The notes below the pieces were generated by a model, which was not told the DNA's origin, did no database searches, and saw only the letters and a list, made by a program, of their open reading frames with translations. This document shows, one piece after another, positions 37,865 to 48,880 of a stretch of 64,000 nt of DNA (positions are counted from its first letter, which is position 1; each line of letters opens with the position of its first letter). The translations under genes and the position numbers were made by a program. This stretch comes from Ctena decussata. Taxonomy: Eukaryota; Mollusca; Bivalvia; Lucinida; Lucinidae. Where the stretch lies: contig OZ022512.1 of NCBI GenBank assembly GCA_963989385.1, positions 30,215,899 to 30,279,898 on the forward strand. The letters are read 5' to 3'.

Positions 37865-40369
37865 GGCCATTACTAAAACCTTGTACCGCACCGCACCGCA
37901 CCGCACCGGCTAAAACCTTGTACCACACTTACGGAAATTTCCGTATAGAGCCGAGTAAATTCCGAACTTTACCGTACTCGCGTTATATGCTATCTCTATA
38001 TACAGATTTGTTCCTGTCTTTCTCTGTGATAGTAAATAATGAATTTATTAATAAATATTTATTGTATGTCGAATTAATTCGACGAAAAACTTCTCCATCT
38101 CAATACATATAATATGAAATAGGTGTTACCTAAATGCGTGCAAAAGCAGATTTTTTTTCTTTTTCAAAGCTGAGGGCATATAGGAGGCTTTAGGGATTTC
38201 CATTATGACGTAAATCTGGTGCATGCGCACAGAGCTGGCCGTCAATTCATCGGCCAGTACTATGTTTCACAGTGTAAAAAGGCAGATTTTTATTATGTAA
38301 AACTCAGTTTTCAGTGTTAGTAAATCGTAGTTTTCGAAAAACTAACGTGTGTCCGATCTGTAGGCTCCCAGAATGGAATTTCATGCATACACAGAGGTAC
38401 ATACCATGTCTGAACACAACTTTTATTCAACGTTTTGTGTCCGATGTGTATGCCCCCAGAATGGGGGTGTCATCTTACAAAGAGTACATATCCTGCAGGA
38501 ATACAACGGTATTTCAACGTTGTGTACCCGATGTGTAGGCTCCTAGAATGGAAGTGTCATGCACGCAAAGAGATAATTATCCTGTAGGCACATAACGTTG
38601 ATTCAACGTTGTGTGTCCGATGCATGGGATGTCATCTTTCAAAGGGTACATATCCAGCAGACACACAACGCTGATTCAATGTCGTAGGTCCGATTTGCAG
38701 GCTCCCAGAATCGGGACGTCATGCATACAAAGGGGTACCCTGCAAGCACACAAACGTTGAATCAGTGTTTAATCAACGTCGTTCAACGTCGATAGCCCGA
38801 TGTGTAGGCTTCTAAAAAATCCAAGAATGTTTCGTCCCACAGATTGTCAAATCGGGCCACAAGTTTTATGAAAAGTCCTTAGATGATGGTGCGTTGCCCG
38901 CGTTGTCTTATGACGTCATCATGTCGTGACACACTTCAAAACAATGGTCAATGCTGTGTTTGTAAACATACTTTGACGATGCCAATGGGAAAGTGAAGCA
39001 AGTTTTTTTTAAAGGAAAATGTAGATCTATGTATCGCTACCAAGCTTTAGATAATTTACAACTACTGGATGACATTTGAATGGCTGAAGGTTCTTGCTCT
39101 GCATGGAAGTCATTGCATATCGAGGTATTTGGTTCTATTCACGAATTTCCGTGTCCTTCGTATTCTACATCGACCATGTTGTCTTTAAAATAGTCGCTTT
39201 TCGAAATATCGAGGTCAATTCTTATAGATGGCGGCCATCATATCCAATCGAATCGACGCACGAGGTTAATGGCATGTGATTTATGACGTAGTGTCCCCTA
39301 TTGTTTTTTTATTTATCCTTTTGCTGATACACAGCTTAATCAGTTACCGTTTACTTATTTGGACTTGTAAGTTGGATTGACCGCCTTTAAAAATAAAACA
39401 AAAAGAAATAGATGTTGAAGAAAACTTTTTTGGTCACTCTCTCAGAAGCGGGACTTCGTCAAGGAAGGGCATGTGATCGAGGATGGCTCTCGGCTCAGTG
39501 TTACTTTGCATTACAGAAACGGGACAAGTCCAATGTAAACAGCCTAAGAGCGCAGCCATATTTGCCCAAAAGGTTTAAGCTGGAAGGTGTTGGATTTGCT
39601 CTTTGTGGAAGTAGATTTTTTTAATGATGCATGTTATCTATAGGTGTGCAGCAGCACGGACGCGCTTCGCGCATCCGCGCGCGTGAGCTTTGCTCACGCG
39701 CGTTGCTTTTGCACGTACTAAGGATCACTCTGCCATTTTCTGCATGCAAACTCTCTTAAACACTTTGAATATTTTCTTTGCATGCATATAATAATAAAGC
39801 AAATTTACATTATACTGTCGAGGCTTTTTCTCCAAAGAATTTAAACATGTATTTCTCTGGAGATTCTTACACAGACATACTTTTAAGAGTCACTTCCAAC
39901 CCCTGTAGGAAAATTTTTCAGGTAGATATCTATGTATATGCGAATAGTTTAAATCTAGGAAATTACACGGATAAAGTTACCTTAAAACAAAAAAATATAT
40001 ATCGAAATTATATCTCAGCTTTATTTTTATAACTAAAACCTACCAAATCTAAACGCTAGGGACTACTATGTGATACTTAACCTGAGACTTTATGACATAA
40101 TTGAAATAGATAAAAATCGATATTAAAATCCGTTTTCGGGCCGGGCATTTTAGGTTTCAGCATGATATAAATATGTGTATACTTCCAGTACATTAACATG
40201 TTTAATTAAAACAAAATATTTACAAAATCAGCATATACTAAGTAACATACCCTTTGCCTACAGTAGAGGCCGTAAAATTCGGTAGGGTTCGGAAATCTAC
40301 GGCGGTGCGGTACTCTATTTTACCCCAGTGCGGTGCGGTGCGGTGCGGTACAAGGTTTTAGTAATAGCC
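37865..40369. mobile_element. Foldback-like 2.5-kb element with (CCGCA)n terminal repeats, 9-bp TSD
   Basis: The left end GGCCATTACTAAAACCTTGT is followed by ACCGCACCGCACCGCACCGC; the right end is GTGCGGTGCGGTGCGGTGCG followed by GTACAAGGTTTTAGTAATAGCC, an inverted repeat. TGGCAGGAC flanks both sides (37856-37864 and 40370-40378), a clean 9-bp target duplication as in Mutator-like/Foldback elements. The interior holds a minisatellite (38345-38815) and GC-rich hairpins near 39653-39708. No transposase is recognisable. Confidence 0.85.
38345..38815. repeat. Degenerate 85-110-bp minisatellite, about five to six units
   Basis: Units begin GTGTCCGATGTGTAGGCTCC-like (38350, 38439, 38525, 38614, 38688, 38795) and contain GTCATGCATACAAAG and CAACGTTGATTCAACGTTG. 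The CAACGTTGAATCAAC motif resembles the flanks of the element at 22831-25055. Confidence 0.7.
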
Positions 40370-40664
40370 TGGCAGGACTGACGCTGGATCGGGTATGAAA
40401 CCCACCACCCGCACCCGCACCCGTGCTCAAAACCCACCATCGGAAATTTTGGTGGCGACCTTTGAGGTATAAACAAAAGTTTACTCCTAGAGTTTTGTGG
40501 TTATATATATGGGGGTTGGTATGAACTATTTATGGTGTAAAAGTCTTTTCCGTTTGATTTAGTTTGAAGGCAAAAAAGGGAATTGCTGCAATTCTGGGGG
40601 TATGAAACCCACCACTCGCCACAGGGAGATTTTTATTGGTTATTTCCATTAATAACTTTATTAA

Positions 40665-41262
40665 CTGAGATAATCAGAATCAGAATCAGAATTGTTTACT
40701 GGTGATACGTCCAAGGACAAACATTCACCAGGACCTGTGAATCAGGGAAGCTAGTCCCTAGCCCTTATAAGAGAAGTAAACTTAGTAACTGAATCCTCTG
40801 CACCCTCAGCAGCAGAAATAAGTGAATCTTCCAGGGAATTCCAATCTCTAATAGTCTGGGGAAAGAAACTGGACTTGCAAATGTCAGTCCCAGCCAATGG
40901 GGTTTGAAATGCCAGGGAATGATGATTCCTGGTACGCCTACTTGGGGGAACAAGGTCATTTATGGGTATACTGGCTGCACCCCTCAGACCTTTGTACAGC
41001 ATTATGAGTCTACTATCTTTCCTTCTCTTTTTTAGGGATTCCCACTTAAGTTTCTCCAGAATCCCAGTCATACTCCCAGTTTCATATGTGTAATTTCCTG
41101 TTACAAATCTAGCTGCCCTTTTCTGCACCTTCTCAAGTTCATCTTGAAGAAGTATACTTTGAGGGTCCCAAACTGAACTGCCATACTCCAGGACTGGACG
41201 CACCAGTCCCTTGTATGCTGACTCTTTAACATCTTGTGGACATGCTGCCAAGTTACGTTACG
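40665..41262 (-). mobile_element. 5'-truncated CR1-like LINE tail with hexamer 3' end
   Basis: The minus-strand ORF (41251-40751) reads SAYKGLVRPVLEYGSSVWDP, LEKVQKRAARFVTGNY, LKWESLKKRRKDSRLIMLYK, then FFPQTIRDWNSL, the C-terminal region of CR1/jockey-type reverse transcriptases. The 3' end is (ATTCTG)n (plus-strand CAGAAT units at 40676-40694), typical of CR1-like priming. It has 166 intact codons and so inserted recently. TTATTAA occurs on both sides as a possible target duplication. Confidence 0.85.
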
Positions 41263-41359
41263 TTATTAAGTTTCCTTAATTGTTACTATTTCGACTTTTT
41301 AACCAAAACCTCACCAATTTCGTTTGACAATATTGTGAAATTAATAATATGAAAATAGG

Positions 41360-41818
41360 CACTGCCTATTGGCGAGCATCGCTGTAGCCCTTATGAAGGG
41401 CCGTATATTCTATTCTGTTCTATGTCGATGCAGGATTTTTTTACGATAACCCGTCAATGTCGCAGCAATCGGACATCCTCGCCTATGGAATTGACCGAAG
41501 TGTTACGATTGCATCACGGCTTATTTTTCAACTTCCGGTCGAACGTTAAAATTATTTATATACACATATCAGGTTTTGTGAATAAGAATGTGTTTATCTT
41601 TGTGTCTACGGAGAATAGCAACCATGAAATCGATCAAACTTCCTGTTTATTCATAATGGCAGCCCCCATATGGAGGTAAATTCCGGTCGAGAAATCGAAC
41701 GATGGCTTTCTGAAGCAACATATGCAACATCATCTACATTTTCTTTTGACTAATGTCCTACCATAAGAGCTCGCCCTTCGGGCTAGCGGGCCCTTCGGGC
41801 CCGCTCGCGATGCTCGCT
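41360..41818. mobile_element. Insertion with GCGAGCATCGC inverted ends and GC-rich hairpins
   Basis: GCGAGCATCGC (41372-41382) and GCGATGCTCGC (41807-41817) are inverted. Adjacent hairpins are GCCCTTATGAAGGGC on the left and GCGGGCCCTTCGGGCCCGC on the right. It interrupts the repeat whose uninterrupted form is at 50085-50565, so it is an insertion of about 0.45 kb. Confidence 0.6.
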
Positions 41819-42114
41819 AATATATAGAGAAATAAACGACTTTTTGTGAAACTAATTTTCGTTCTAAAAATAGATATCCATTAAGGCATTTAGCTATACA
41901 GAGAAAACGCAACGTACTGAAATAAAGGGGACAAGCAATAATTGCAGAGGGAGTCTGAGGGGTAATAGTGGCGAAACACTGACACCTTTCATTCATTATT
42001 ATTACTTGTTCAGTACTTAGAAAACTTTCATGAAGTCAAGCTATAACCCTTTACAACAGCAGAGTTACTCTCAGCATGGTACAAAACCCTGACAAAGAAC
42101 ATACGTCTCATAGT

Positions 42115-42162
42115 ATGTCTGTCTCTCTTCTCTCTCTCTCTCCCTCTCTCTCTCTCTCTCTC
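42115..42162. repeat. (TC)n microsatellite; (GT)n at 42367-42387
   Basis: A TC-rich run followed 200 bp later by about ten GT units. The interval 41936-43900 shows no supportable gene. Confidence 0.9.
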
Positions 42163-43927
42163 ACAGATATTTAGAGTCTGTTAAATAATGATACCTAGAT
42201 ACAGTTCAAGAATTGATAGATATTACAAATTTTACACATGGAACACAACACGTAATACACATACTCATAAATTTCATACCTGGACCTGACTGTGTTATGG
42301 TCAAAGATGTCTGAAGCATAATGAGAGCATAGAAGCATAGAAAATGCTGGTCGAGTAATGGAAGATGTGTGTGTGTGTGTGTGTGTCCTATCTGGCATTG
42401 TGATCACATCATGAGGAAAGAGGGAGCTGAACGCTTTGCTTGCCGTCTACGTATGTGTCAGCGTTTGGTGGTTTCATGTTTTACTATGCTTCTTATGGTG
42501 CCATAGAGGACTCCAACTCCTGAAGATTTCTTCATTGTTTTCCTTCATGGCTTCCTAAGTTTGGAACTCTCCAAATGCCAACAACCATTATACATGTTGT
42601 GTACCTGGCTCTCAGACACAGTGCCAAGTGATGGGTTTCACAAACCTTGACAGGAATAATGTTGCTTTCTCATAATTTATACCAGAAAAAAACTTTAACC
42701 GGTTTTTGCATACTTAAAGCTTATACCTACAATTACAGCCCGTTTCATATTTACGCAAAATCTGACTGTCTAAAATGTTTCTCTTTTTAAACTGAATTAG
42801 ACAGGATAACGGTTTTCTCCGCTACTAAAGTGCAGGTGTACAACGGTATTTTAGCTTCAAAGCAAACCGTCTTGTCACAAACTTAACGGCACCTGTCAGC
42901 GGTATTATTAACGCATAAATCACCAAGCATGTTGCAATGCTCTTCAACTGTGAAGTTACAAAATACGGTGAAATCAATCGAATAATAATAGTAAAAAAGG
43001 ATAAGCAGTCAAGCCCGACTGCGTAAATAATGCGCTATATAAATGAGATAAGGCATTGTTATTATTATTATTTGATAGAAAAGTGCAGAGTTCCTGGTGG
43101 TTTAAAACGGCGGTGATAGTTTAGCACTAAGGGATAAAGATGAGACAATCTGCAAGTATACGACACTCAGGCAATAAAGATAACATTATTCGCCGCCCGT
43201 GTACATACTGGTAATACTGGTCAATACCCCTACCTGAGCTGTCATTTTAATTGAGTCGCGACGTGAGAAAGAAGTACCTTTAGACACGGGCAAATAGCGA
43301 ATATTAAGAACAGCCTGCAAGTCTGATCTGAGCAGAGTGTTCGCTATTTGCTGTAGACTTCATTTATTGTTGATCAGGAACGAGGTGATTTTGCTAACAT
43401 TGCATATGCACAGGCTGATCCGAGTTTGATCGAATAATCATTATATACGTGCAAAAGTGGCTGTCGTTCGAGACAGTCTATAAAAGGATCTACTCAGTCG
43501 ACAGGCGAAGACGACTCGGCTTTTGGGACGCTATTATAAAAAAGATCCGCGTGTTATGTGTATCTGCGCAGTTTACTGTACAGTCTGGTCAGAGCATACA
43601 CCGTATGATTCACCTATCCTGCAACATGTGCCTATCATGCTGTTTTTACATATTAGTATATAGGCTTGTTTGGGCAACGACGCGGCTTGAATCCAAATGA
43701 TGTCATTTTCATAGGGTCAACACTTTTAATAAGAAAAGGATTTGCTCCATTCAGAAAGGGATGTAAAAATGAAAATGGCAGTGTTGCTTCCCCGAATAGT
43801 GTGCCCATTCACCTTAAGACAGATCTTTCCCGATATCAACCAATACGGGACATACCATGTATCCTTTTCACTTCTAAAGTTTGATCAAATACATTATAAG
43901 ATCAACTCTTAACCAAAACAAACTGGC

Positions 43928-43992
43928 CAATCTGATCTGAGTCTGCGCTTGGCGCACAACCACATTGCTGGTTTTCTCGTGTCGTGGCTCAT
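43928..43992. mobile_element. Half copy of the TGAGCCGCGACACGAG snapback MITE
   Basis: TCTGATCTGAGTCTGCGCTT through GGTTTTCTCGTGTCGTGGCT CAT matches only the right arm of the complete copies at 35284 and 44756. Confidence 0.7.
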
Positions 43993-44755
43993 ATGCAGGT
44001 GTACCCGCACACATTAAAAGTTTGTTATAGTAAAGGCGACCATTTTACACATAGGGTATTTAGGTAAAATTTTCAATCACAGAAATCATTTCTCCGATTC
44101 TGAAAGGACGCCATCAGATTCAGTGCCGGGCTCAGATAGAAGATACACATCAATGATTCTTCCTTGGCTTCCTGGGAAACAACTTTGAAAAGAAAAAATA
44201 AGATATTCGAACACGCAGCAAAACGAGGGAAAACTGTTACATGTATGAGCTGTAGGCCTAATGTTTAATAGTCCGAAAACTTTGAGAATTTATCCGCGCG
44301 GCAGAGTCAGTTTCGTTTTCATGTAAATACAAGTTCTGTGCTTTTGCCATGCGGAGTTCTGATTTATAAAACAAACTTCTCACCTCTTATTTTTCCTTCA
44401 TTTCGATGCATCTTTTAAAGTCCGAACATTTGATTATTGATCCGTGCGGCAAAATCATGTTTTCTATATTTCATGAATGAACTAATTAATAAGCTGTGAC
44501 GTATATCTTTTAGCTATCAAACCAACAGTTTTACGGATTTGCATATCTAAGATAGTCAATTCAGTATACGTCAATAACCTTTGACACTGCCCTGTTGCAG
44601 CGTTCGCTAATCAAGACACGCCACTTATTATTGTCGCGTGCAGGTTTAGTGATACAATCGAAGGTAAAACTTGACAGTTCTTACATCAGAAAGTCTATGC
44701 TTACTTGTGTCCGGAGGCTTATCAAAATACGAAGTTTTACATTTGCTATGGCATT

Positions 44756-44994
44756 TGAGCCGCGACACGACAGAACCAACAATGTGGTTGTGCGGCCAGC
44801 GCAGACTCAGATCAGCCTGGGCATCCGCCCAGTCTGATCAGAGCCATCGCTGACCGCATGGAGGTAGCTTAGACCCTAAGCTACCCTTTGAGCACATAAA
44901 GAAGAAACTGAGTAAACTGGGCGGATGCCCAGTCTGATCTGAGTCTACCCTGGGCGCACAACCACATTGTTGGTTTTCTCGTGTCGTGGCTCAT
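44756..44994. mobile_element. Snapback MITE, TGAGCCGCGACACGAG family, copy 2
   Basis: TGAGCCGCGACACGACAGAA and GCGCAGACTCAGATCAGCCT pair with the terminal GTTTTCTCGTGTCGTGGCTC A. The centre contains GGTAGCTTAGACCCTAAGCTACC, a second palindrome. 239 bp. Confidence 0.8.
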
Positions 44995-45100
44995 TTGTTT
45001 TTGTTAAAATCGCTAAAGGGAAAATCGGCACGCACAAATTAACACTTACATGGACCACAAAAGTTAAAAAATAATCGCACAAATTCTGTTCATTGGCATT

Positions 45101-45185
45101 GCTCCAGTGACCTGGTGGGAAAGAGCGCTGGCTCTTATACGTTACCTCTGTGACTGCTGTGGGTTCGAGCCTCGCTCAGCGCACA
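45101..45185 (+). mobile_element. tRNA-derived SINE head
   Basis: GAAAGAGCGCTGGCTCTTAT with B-box GGGTTCGAGCC (45161-45171) about 45 bp downstream of a degenerate A-box (CCTGGTGGGAAAGAGCGC). It lacks a complete acceptor stem and is not a functional tRNA. Confidence 0.5.
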
Positions 45186-45250
45186 GGCCGACAACAGCTC
45201 TGCTTGCTAAACGTCAGGAGTTTTTCCCATGAGCTCCGGTTTTGGCTATT

Positions 45251-45516
45251 AAAAGGGCCTGTTAAGGTCAAGAATACGTATATGACTGGCGCAATTAATT
45301 ACGTGCGTCGCGAAGGACGTTACGTCACGAAATACTTCCTAGTCAGTGTAATTTTCAATATGGCAGCCCCTTCGGACATTTAATAATAACGTCAAACATG
45401 GGGAAAACGGAGTTGTTGTCATTGTTTATTCAAGCCTTTTGCTGATATTGCAATGTTCTTTTCTTTCCCTGTATGTTTGAAGTTATTTCATCAACACAAG
45501 TGTATTCATACAAAAT

Positions 45517-45563
<47 letters not shown>

Positions 45564-47565
45564 ACAGACAGACAGAGTTTCATATGTATAACAATTTAAG
45601 GCTGGCCGGAATACATGTTCCCTTCCTGCTTTCAGGGCTCACAGGACTTTTCAGACACACATATGAAAGGCGGAGCCCATCTTTCTCCTTTCTCTGCGTT
45701 ATTTTTCCCTGATTTGAAAAAGCTACCCATTTATTGCTGGCTTGACAAAGAGACTTTTCCAGTCGCTTGCAAGCTGGCCGAATCCGGATTCGAACCCGCA
45801 ACCGTCTGCGTCATAACCGAACGTCCGCGGCGCCGGTGGGAATATGCATCCGAAATAATTAATAAACCAAGTAAATGTATGCCAGCTGATTTTAGAGCTT
45901 TAGGGATCGGAATGTAATATTTATTATAATGCCAATTTTTGCGATTTTCTGGACATCGAAAATTTTATTTTGATTACAAAATAATCTTGAATGGTACAAT
46001 ATTTCTTCCACTTGTTGTATGCCGTTGCCAAAGATATAGCGGGCCTCTTACTCACACCGCCCTACGGCCACTACGCTACAAGAAGTCTTTGCCTTTACCT
46101 ATCCCGCCGACGGTGGATTTGGAAGTTGACCATGTAACTTACCATCATCTCGATATGACTAAAATACTGTCCAAAAAGTCAATTTTATCTGACTTCCATG
46201 GGCCACACCGACAGAACACGAGTCGTCAGTAATATGGTACATGCACACAGATCAGTCTGCGCATACGCACAGACTAATAATTCTCTTCGCTGTTCCTCAC
46301 GGAATCATTGTACCAGAGGACAACAAAGGCTCTGGTAAGGTTGGGCGGGTGCGCACACTGATCTGAGCTTCCACCGACCGTATATGCCCCAAAGCACCCA
46401 TTTTATCATGGCACGGCGCATTTTGTGATTTAGGGTAACGCACTTTTTTATGTGCGGATCAGTCGTGTCGGCTGCAGTAACTATATTACTGTTAGAAGTG
46501 TGCTTGCAATTTGTACTATTTTTTGTTTATGGAAGTCTGAAAAATAAATTCTTTCACTTAAGCCTCTTTCACGACATAAAGTTTCTTTGTCACAGGATCT
46601 TTAACAAAGAAAGTTTGCCAAAAATTTTGCGTTAACATGGAGCAAATTATTTGTGAAGAAAACTGTGGCATGGAATTTTTGTCAAATAAACTTTGGCAAG
46701 GAAATATTTGCTGCTGTGTTCAAACGATCGAACATTATTTGTCAAGGTTACCTGGACAAATAAACTTTGCCCGTGTGAACGGCCAACCATGCCACATTTT
46801 CTTTGTTGAATATACTTTGTTCAAAATTAAACCAATTTGATTATGAGCAAAGTTTTCTGTGCTTATCTCCATAGCTAGTTTCTTTGTTACATACATGTAT
46901 TCTATGGCAAATTTTCTGTTCACACGGACAAATTTTGTTTGTCATAAAAACTTTCCCATATAAATTTGGCTTGGCAATGATAATTTGGCACATTTTTTCA
47001 TTCACACGAGCATTTTTTTCTTTTCCAAACCTACTTTGTCACAGAAACTTTGCCCGTATGAACGAAGCTTAAGGAATTCATTCTGAGAACCCTATTAGTC
47101 CTCATCTTTCCGTATTCTCATAACGGTCTTAGCATGTCTTATAACGTCGCCAGTAAACGACTGCAACGTCGCTTATAAATGACGTCGCGGAATGGCGAAA
47201 ATTTATACACACCTATGCTTGCTTATCAAGCGCTACTTGAAAAACGAGCTCGGTAGTCAAGGACTTTTCTTACCTCATTTTAATCGACAGATCCTGTGAC
47301 ATAAAATATCAGTTTTTGAAAAAAATCTATGTAGTGGTAAACAAGCTGTGTACGTTTAAATTTTTTCATTGCATTCCCATTGCAGTCAATGGAAACGGCC
47401 TAAAAATTTTAAGTTTTTCAATCTGATCTAGCGACTAAACGAACTCGGTGACCTATCTTTTTTTATTGCACAATTCGATGTAACACATGAAAATGCACCC
47501 CTGTGCAAAATTTTAAAAAATTCTATGTATGTGCCATTTACGTATTCTTGACCTTAATTAAACAC
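45251..47565. repeat. Inverted pair bounding a 2.3-kb interval
   Basis: GTTAAGGTCAAGAATACGTA TATG at 45251 is inverted near 47540 (CATTTACGTATTCTTGACCT TAATT), about 22 matching bases. The interval contains a (GA)n tract (45521-45562), a tRNA-like B-box GGTTCGAATCC on the minus strand (about 45792) and the TIR element at 46556. It may be one larger element with nested insertions. Confidence 0.45.
46556..47073. mobile_element. 0.5-kb TIR element built on AAACTTTGTC motifs
   Basis: The left end TTAAGCCTCTTTCACGACAT AAAGTTTCTTTGTCAC is inverted at the right as GTCACAGAAACTTTGCCCGT ATGAACGAAGCTTAA. The interior repeats ACTTTGTC/GACAAAGT-like motifs in both orientations (for example 46690, 46743, 46760, 46936, 47034). 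Non-coding. Confidence 0.65.
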
Positions 47566-48025
47566 TGGTTTTCTTTTCTCTCTTTTTAAGCTTGCCAATG
47601 ACTATATCATTAACATCATGTCAAATAAGAAGGTCGCATTTTGTACATATTTCAGTTCAGTTCAATTGCATTTGATAATAGGGTGAAAGGGAGGCGGGTC
47701 ATATGGATCAATAATAATTATGAGACTACCAATAAGACTGATGTACTTTAAGCTGACTAAATAAATTTTGACAGACATAACAAGTTAGTTCGACACAACC
47801 GTAATAGCTTTGTTTACGGTATCTTGACCACGGGCTTAATGTGGATCCTGACAATGCGGCTCTTCCCAAATGGATTTGAAGTCTAGTTCTTTTGTTGTGT
47901 TCAAGAACATTTACTGACCGTTCCAAGGCGGTACTTCTGTTGTGGTTCTTCAATTTTAGGTGTTCTTAGGTCCGCTTGTCTGTGGTCTTCTGGCGATATG
48001 GTCACCTGTGAAGCTGCCCACTTTG

Positions 48026-48084
<59 letters not shown>
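48026..48084. repeat. (CT)n(GT)n compound microsatellite
   Basis: About 10 CT units followed by about 18 GT units, within the copy of the dispersed repeat also seen at 21120. Confidence 0.9.
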
Positions 48085-48085
<1 letters not shown>

Positions 48086-48499
48086 TTTATAATAGAAAAT
48101 AGGTAAAAGTAAATGTTACTGTTGTTTTTGATGACCGCCTATTTGGGAAAGAGCTGTTAAATGAAACCAAAAACTGTAAGTTAGTGTAAAGAAACCATAA
48201 TAAATAAGACGAAGCAACATTGGGCATAACATCACCTGAAACTGAACCTTAAAACGAATGGGGGAATAGGGAAGGTAAAGATCAGCCTACGCTTCCGCGC
48301 AGTCTGATTGCTTAGATGATCTGATACTGGGGAATAAAAGTGAGGATTCAGTTTGATCACATTACACAGCGTGATGGCATAGCTTGCATTTTTAGGCGAG
48401 GCATATCATATCGCGAGTGTGTTGTCCATAGTCGAAGTCATCAGCTCAGCTGCATGCAGTCATGCATCAAGAGGTTAATCTTTTACTGCTGGGTTGACA

Positions 48500-48595
48500 A
48501 AATTTTCAGTCGTTGACCGGGCCGGGTTTCGAAGCCGCGACTTTCTGTGCAATAGCTATGCGCTCTAACAAATGGACTACGGCGTGACACACAAA
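48500..48595 (-). mobile_element. tRNA-derived SINE head
   Basis: On the minus strand: CACGCCGTAGTCCATTTGTT AGAGCGC (A-box-like) and GGCTTCGAAACCCGGCC (B-box-like), about 45 bp apart. Degenerate, no acceptor stem. Confidence 0.5.
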
Positions 48596-48644
48596 TCACT
48601 AGAAAACTGTGCAGTCCAAAAGTCTGTAACTCTGGTAACACACG

Positions 48645-48880
48645 TTGGTTGGTTGTTTTGAGTTTAACGGCCCTTTTAGACAGTATTTCCGTCTATATCG
48701 GGCCGTCTCCGAAAGAGAGGAAGAAAGAAGAGAGATGTGATAGTGTGAGAAAAATGTCCAAACAGTCCCACCCGCACCTACTGCAAGCACAGTAGGCCCT
48801 TGCCCCACCATTATCCAAATCAGTAGGACGCCATGGAATTGGAAGTTATACCCAGCACCATCGCATCACCCAACCACCCC
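48645..48880 (+). mobile_element. Interspersed retroelement (SINE-like) with 11-bp TSD
   Basis: A 236-bp element from TTGGTTGGTTGTTTTGAGTT through ACGGCCC...GGGCCGT to CACCCAACCACCCC, flanked by perfect direct repeats GGTAACACACG (48634-48644 and 48881-48891). The start GGTTGGTTG and the end CAACCA are also weakly inverted. The direct repeats are the size expected for a retroposed or cut-and-paste insertion. Confidence 0.75.

Larger units (their letters stand above)
40379..41935 (+). repeat. Interspersed repeat with (CCCGCA)n end, copy 1, carrying two insertions
   Basis: GGGTATGAAACCCACCACCC then GCACCCGCACCCGTGC and onward aligns with the reverse complement of 50565-50085. Homology is broken by a LINE tail (40665-41262) and by a 0.45-kb insertion (about 41355-41818), then resumes with AATATATAGAGAAATAAACG at 41820. 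Confidence 0.75.

Noticed and set aside
39412..39624. 70-codon ORF inside the 2.5-kb foldback element as transposase fragment
   Set aside because: No recognisable motif (no DDE, no zinc finger); too short to assign.
45615..46232. 100- and 97-codon ORFs
   Set aside because: Overlap simple repeats, a tRNA-like B-box and a degraded MITE; composition and context do not suggest coding.
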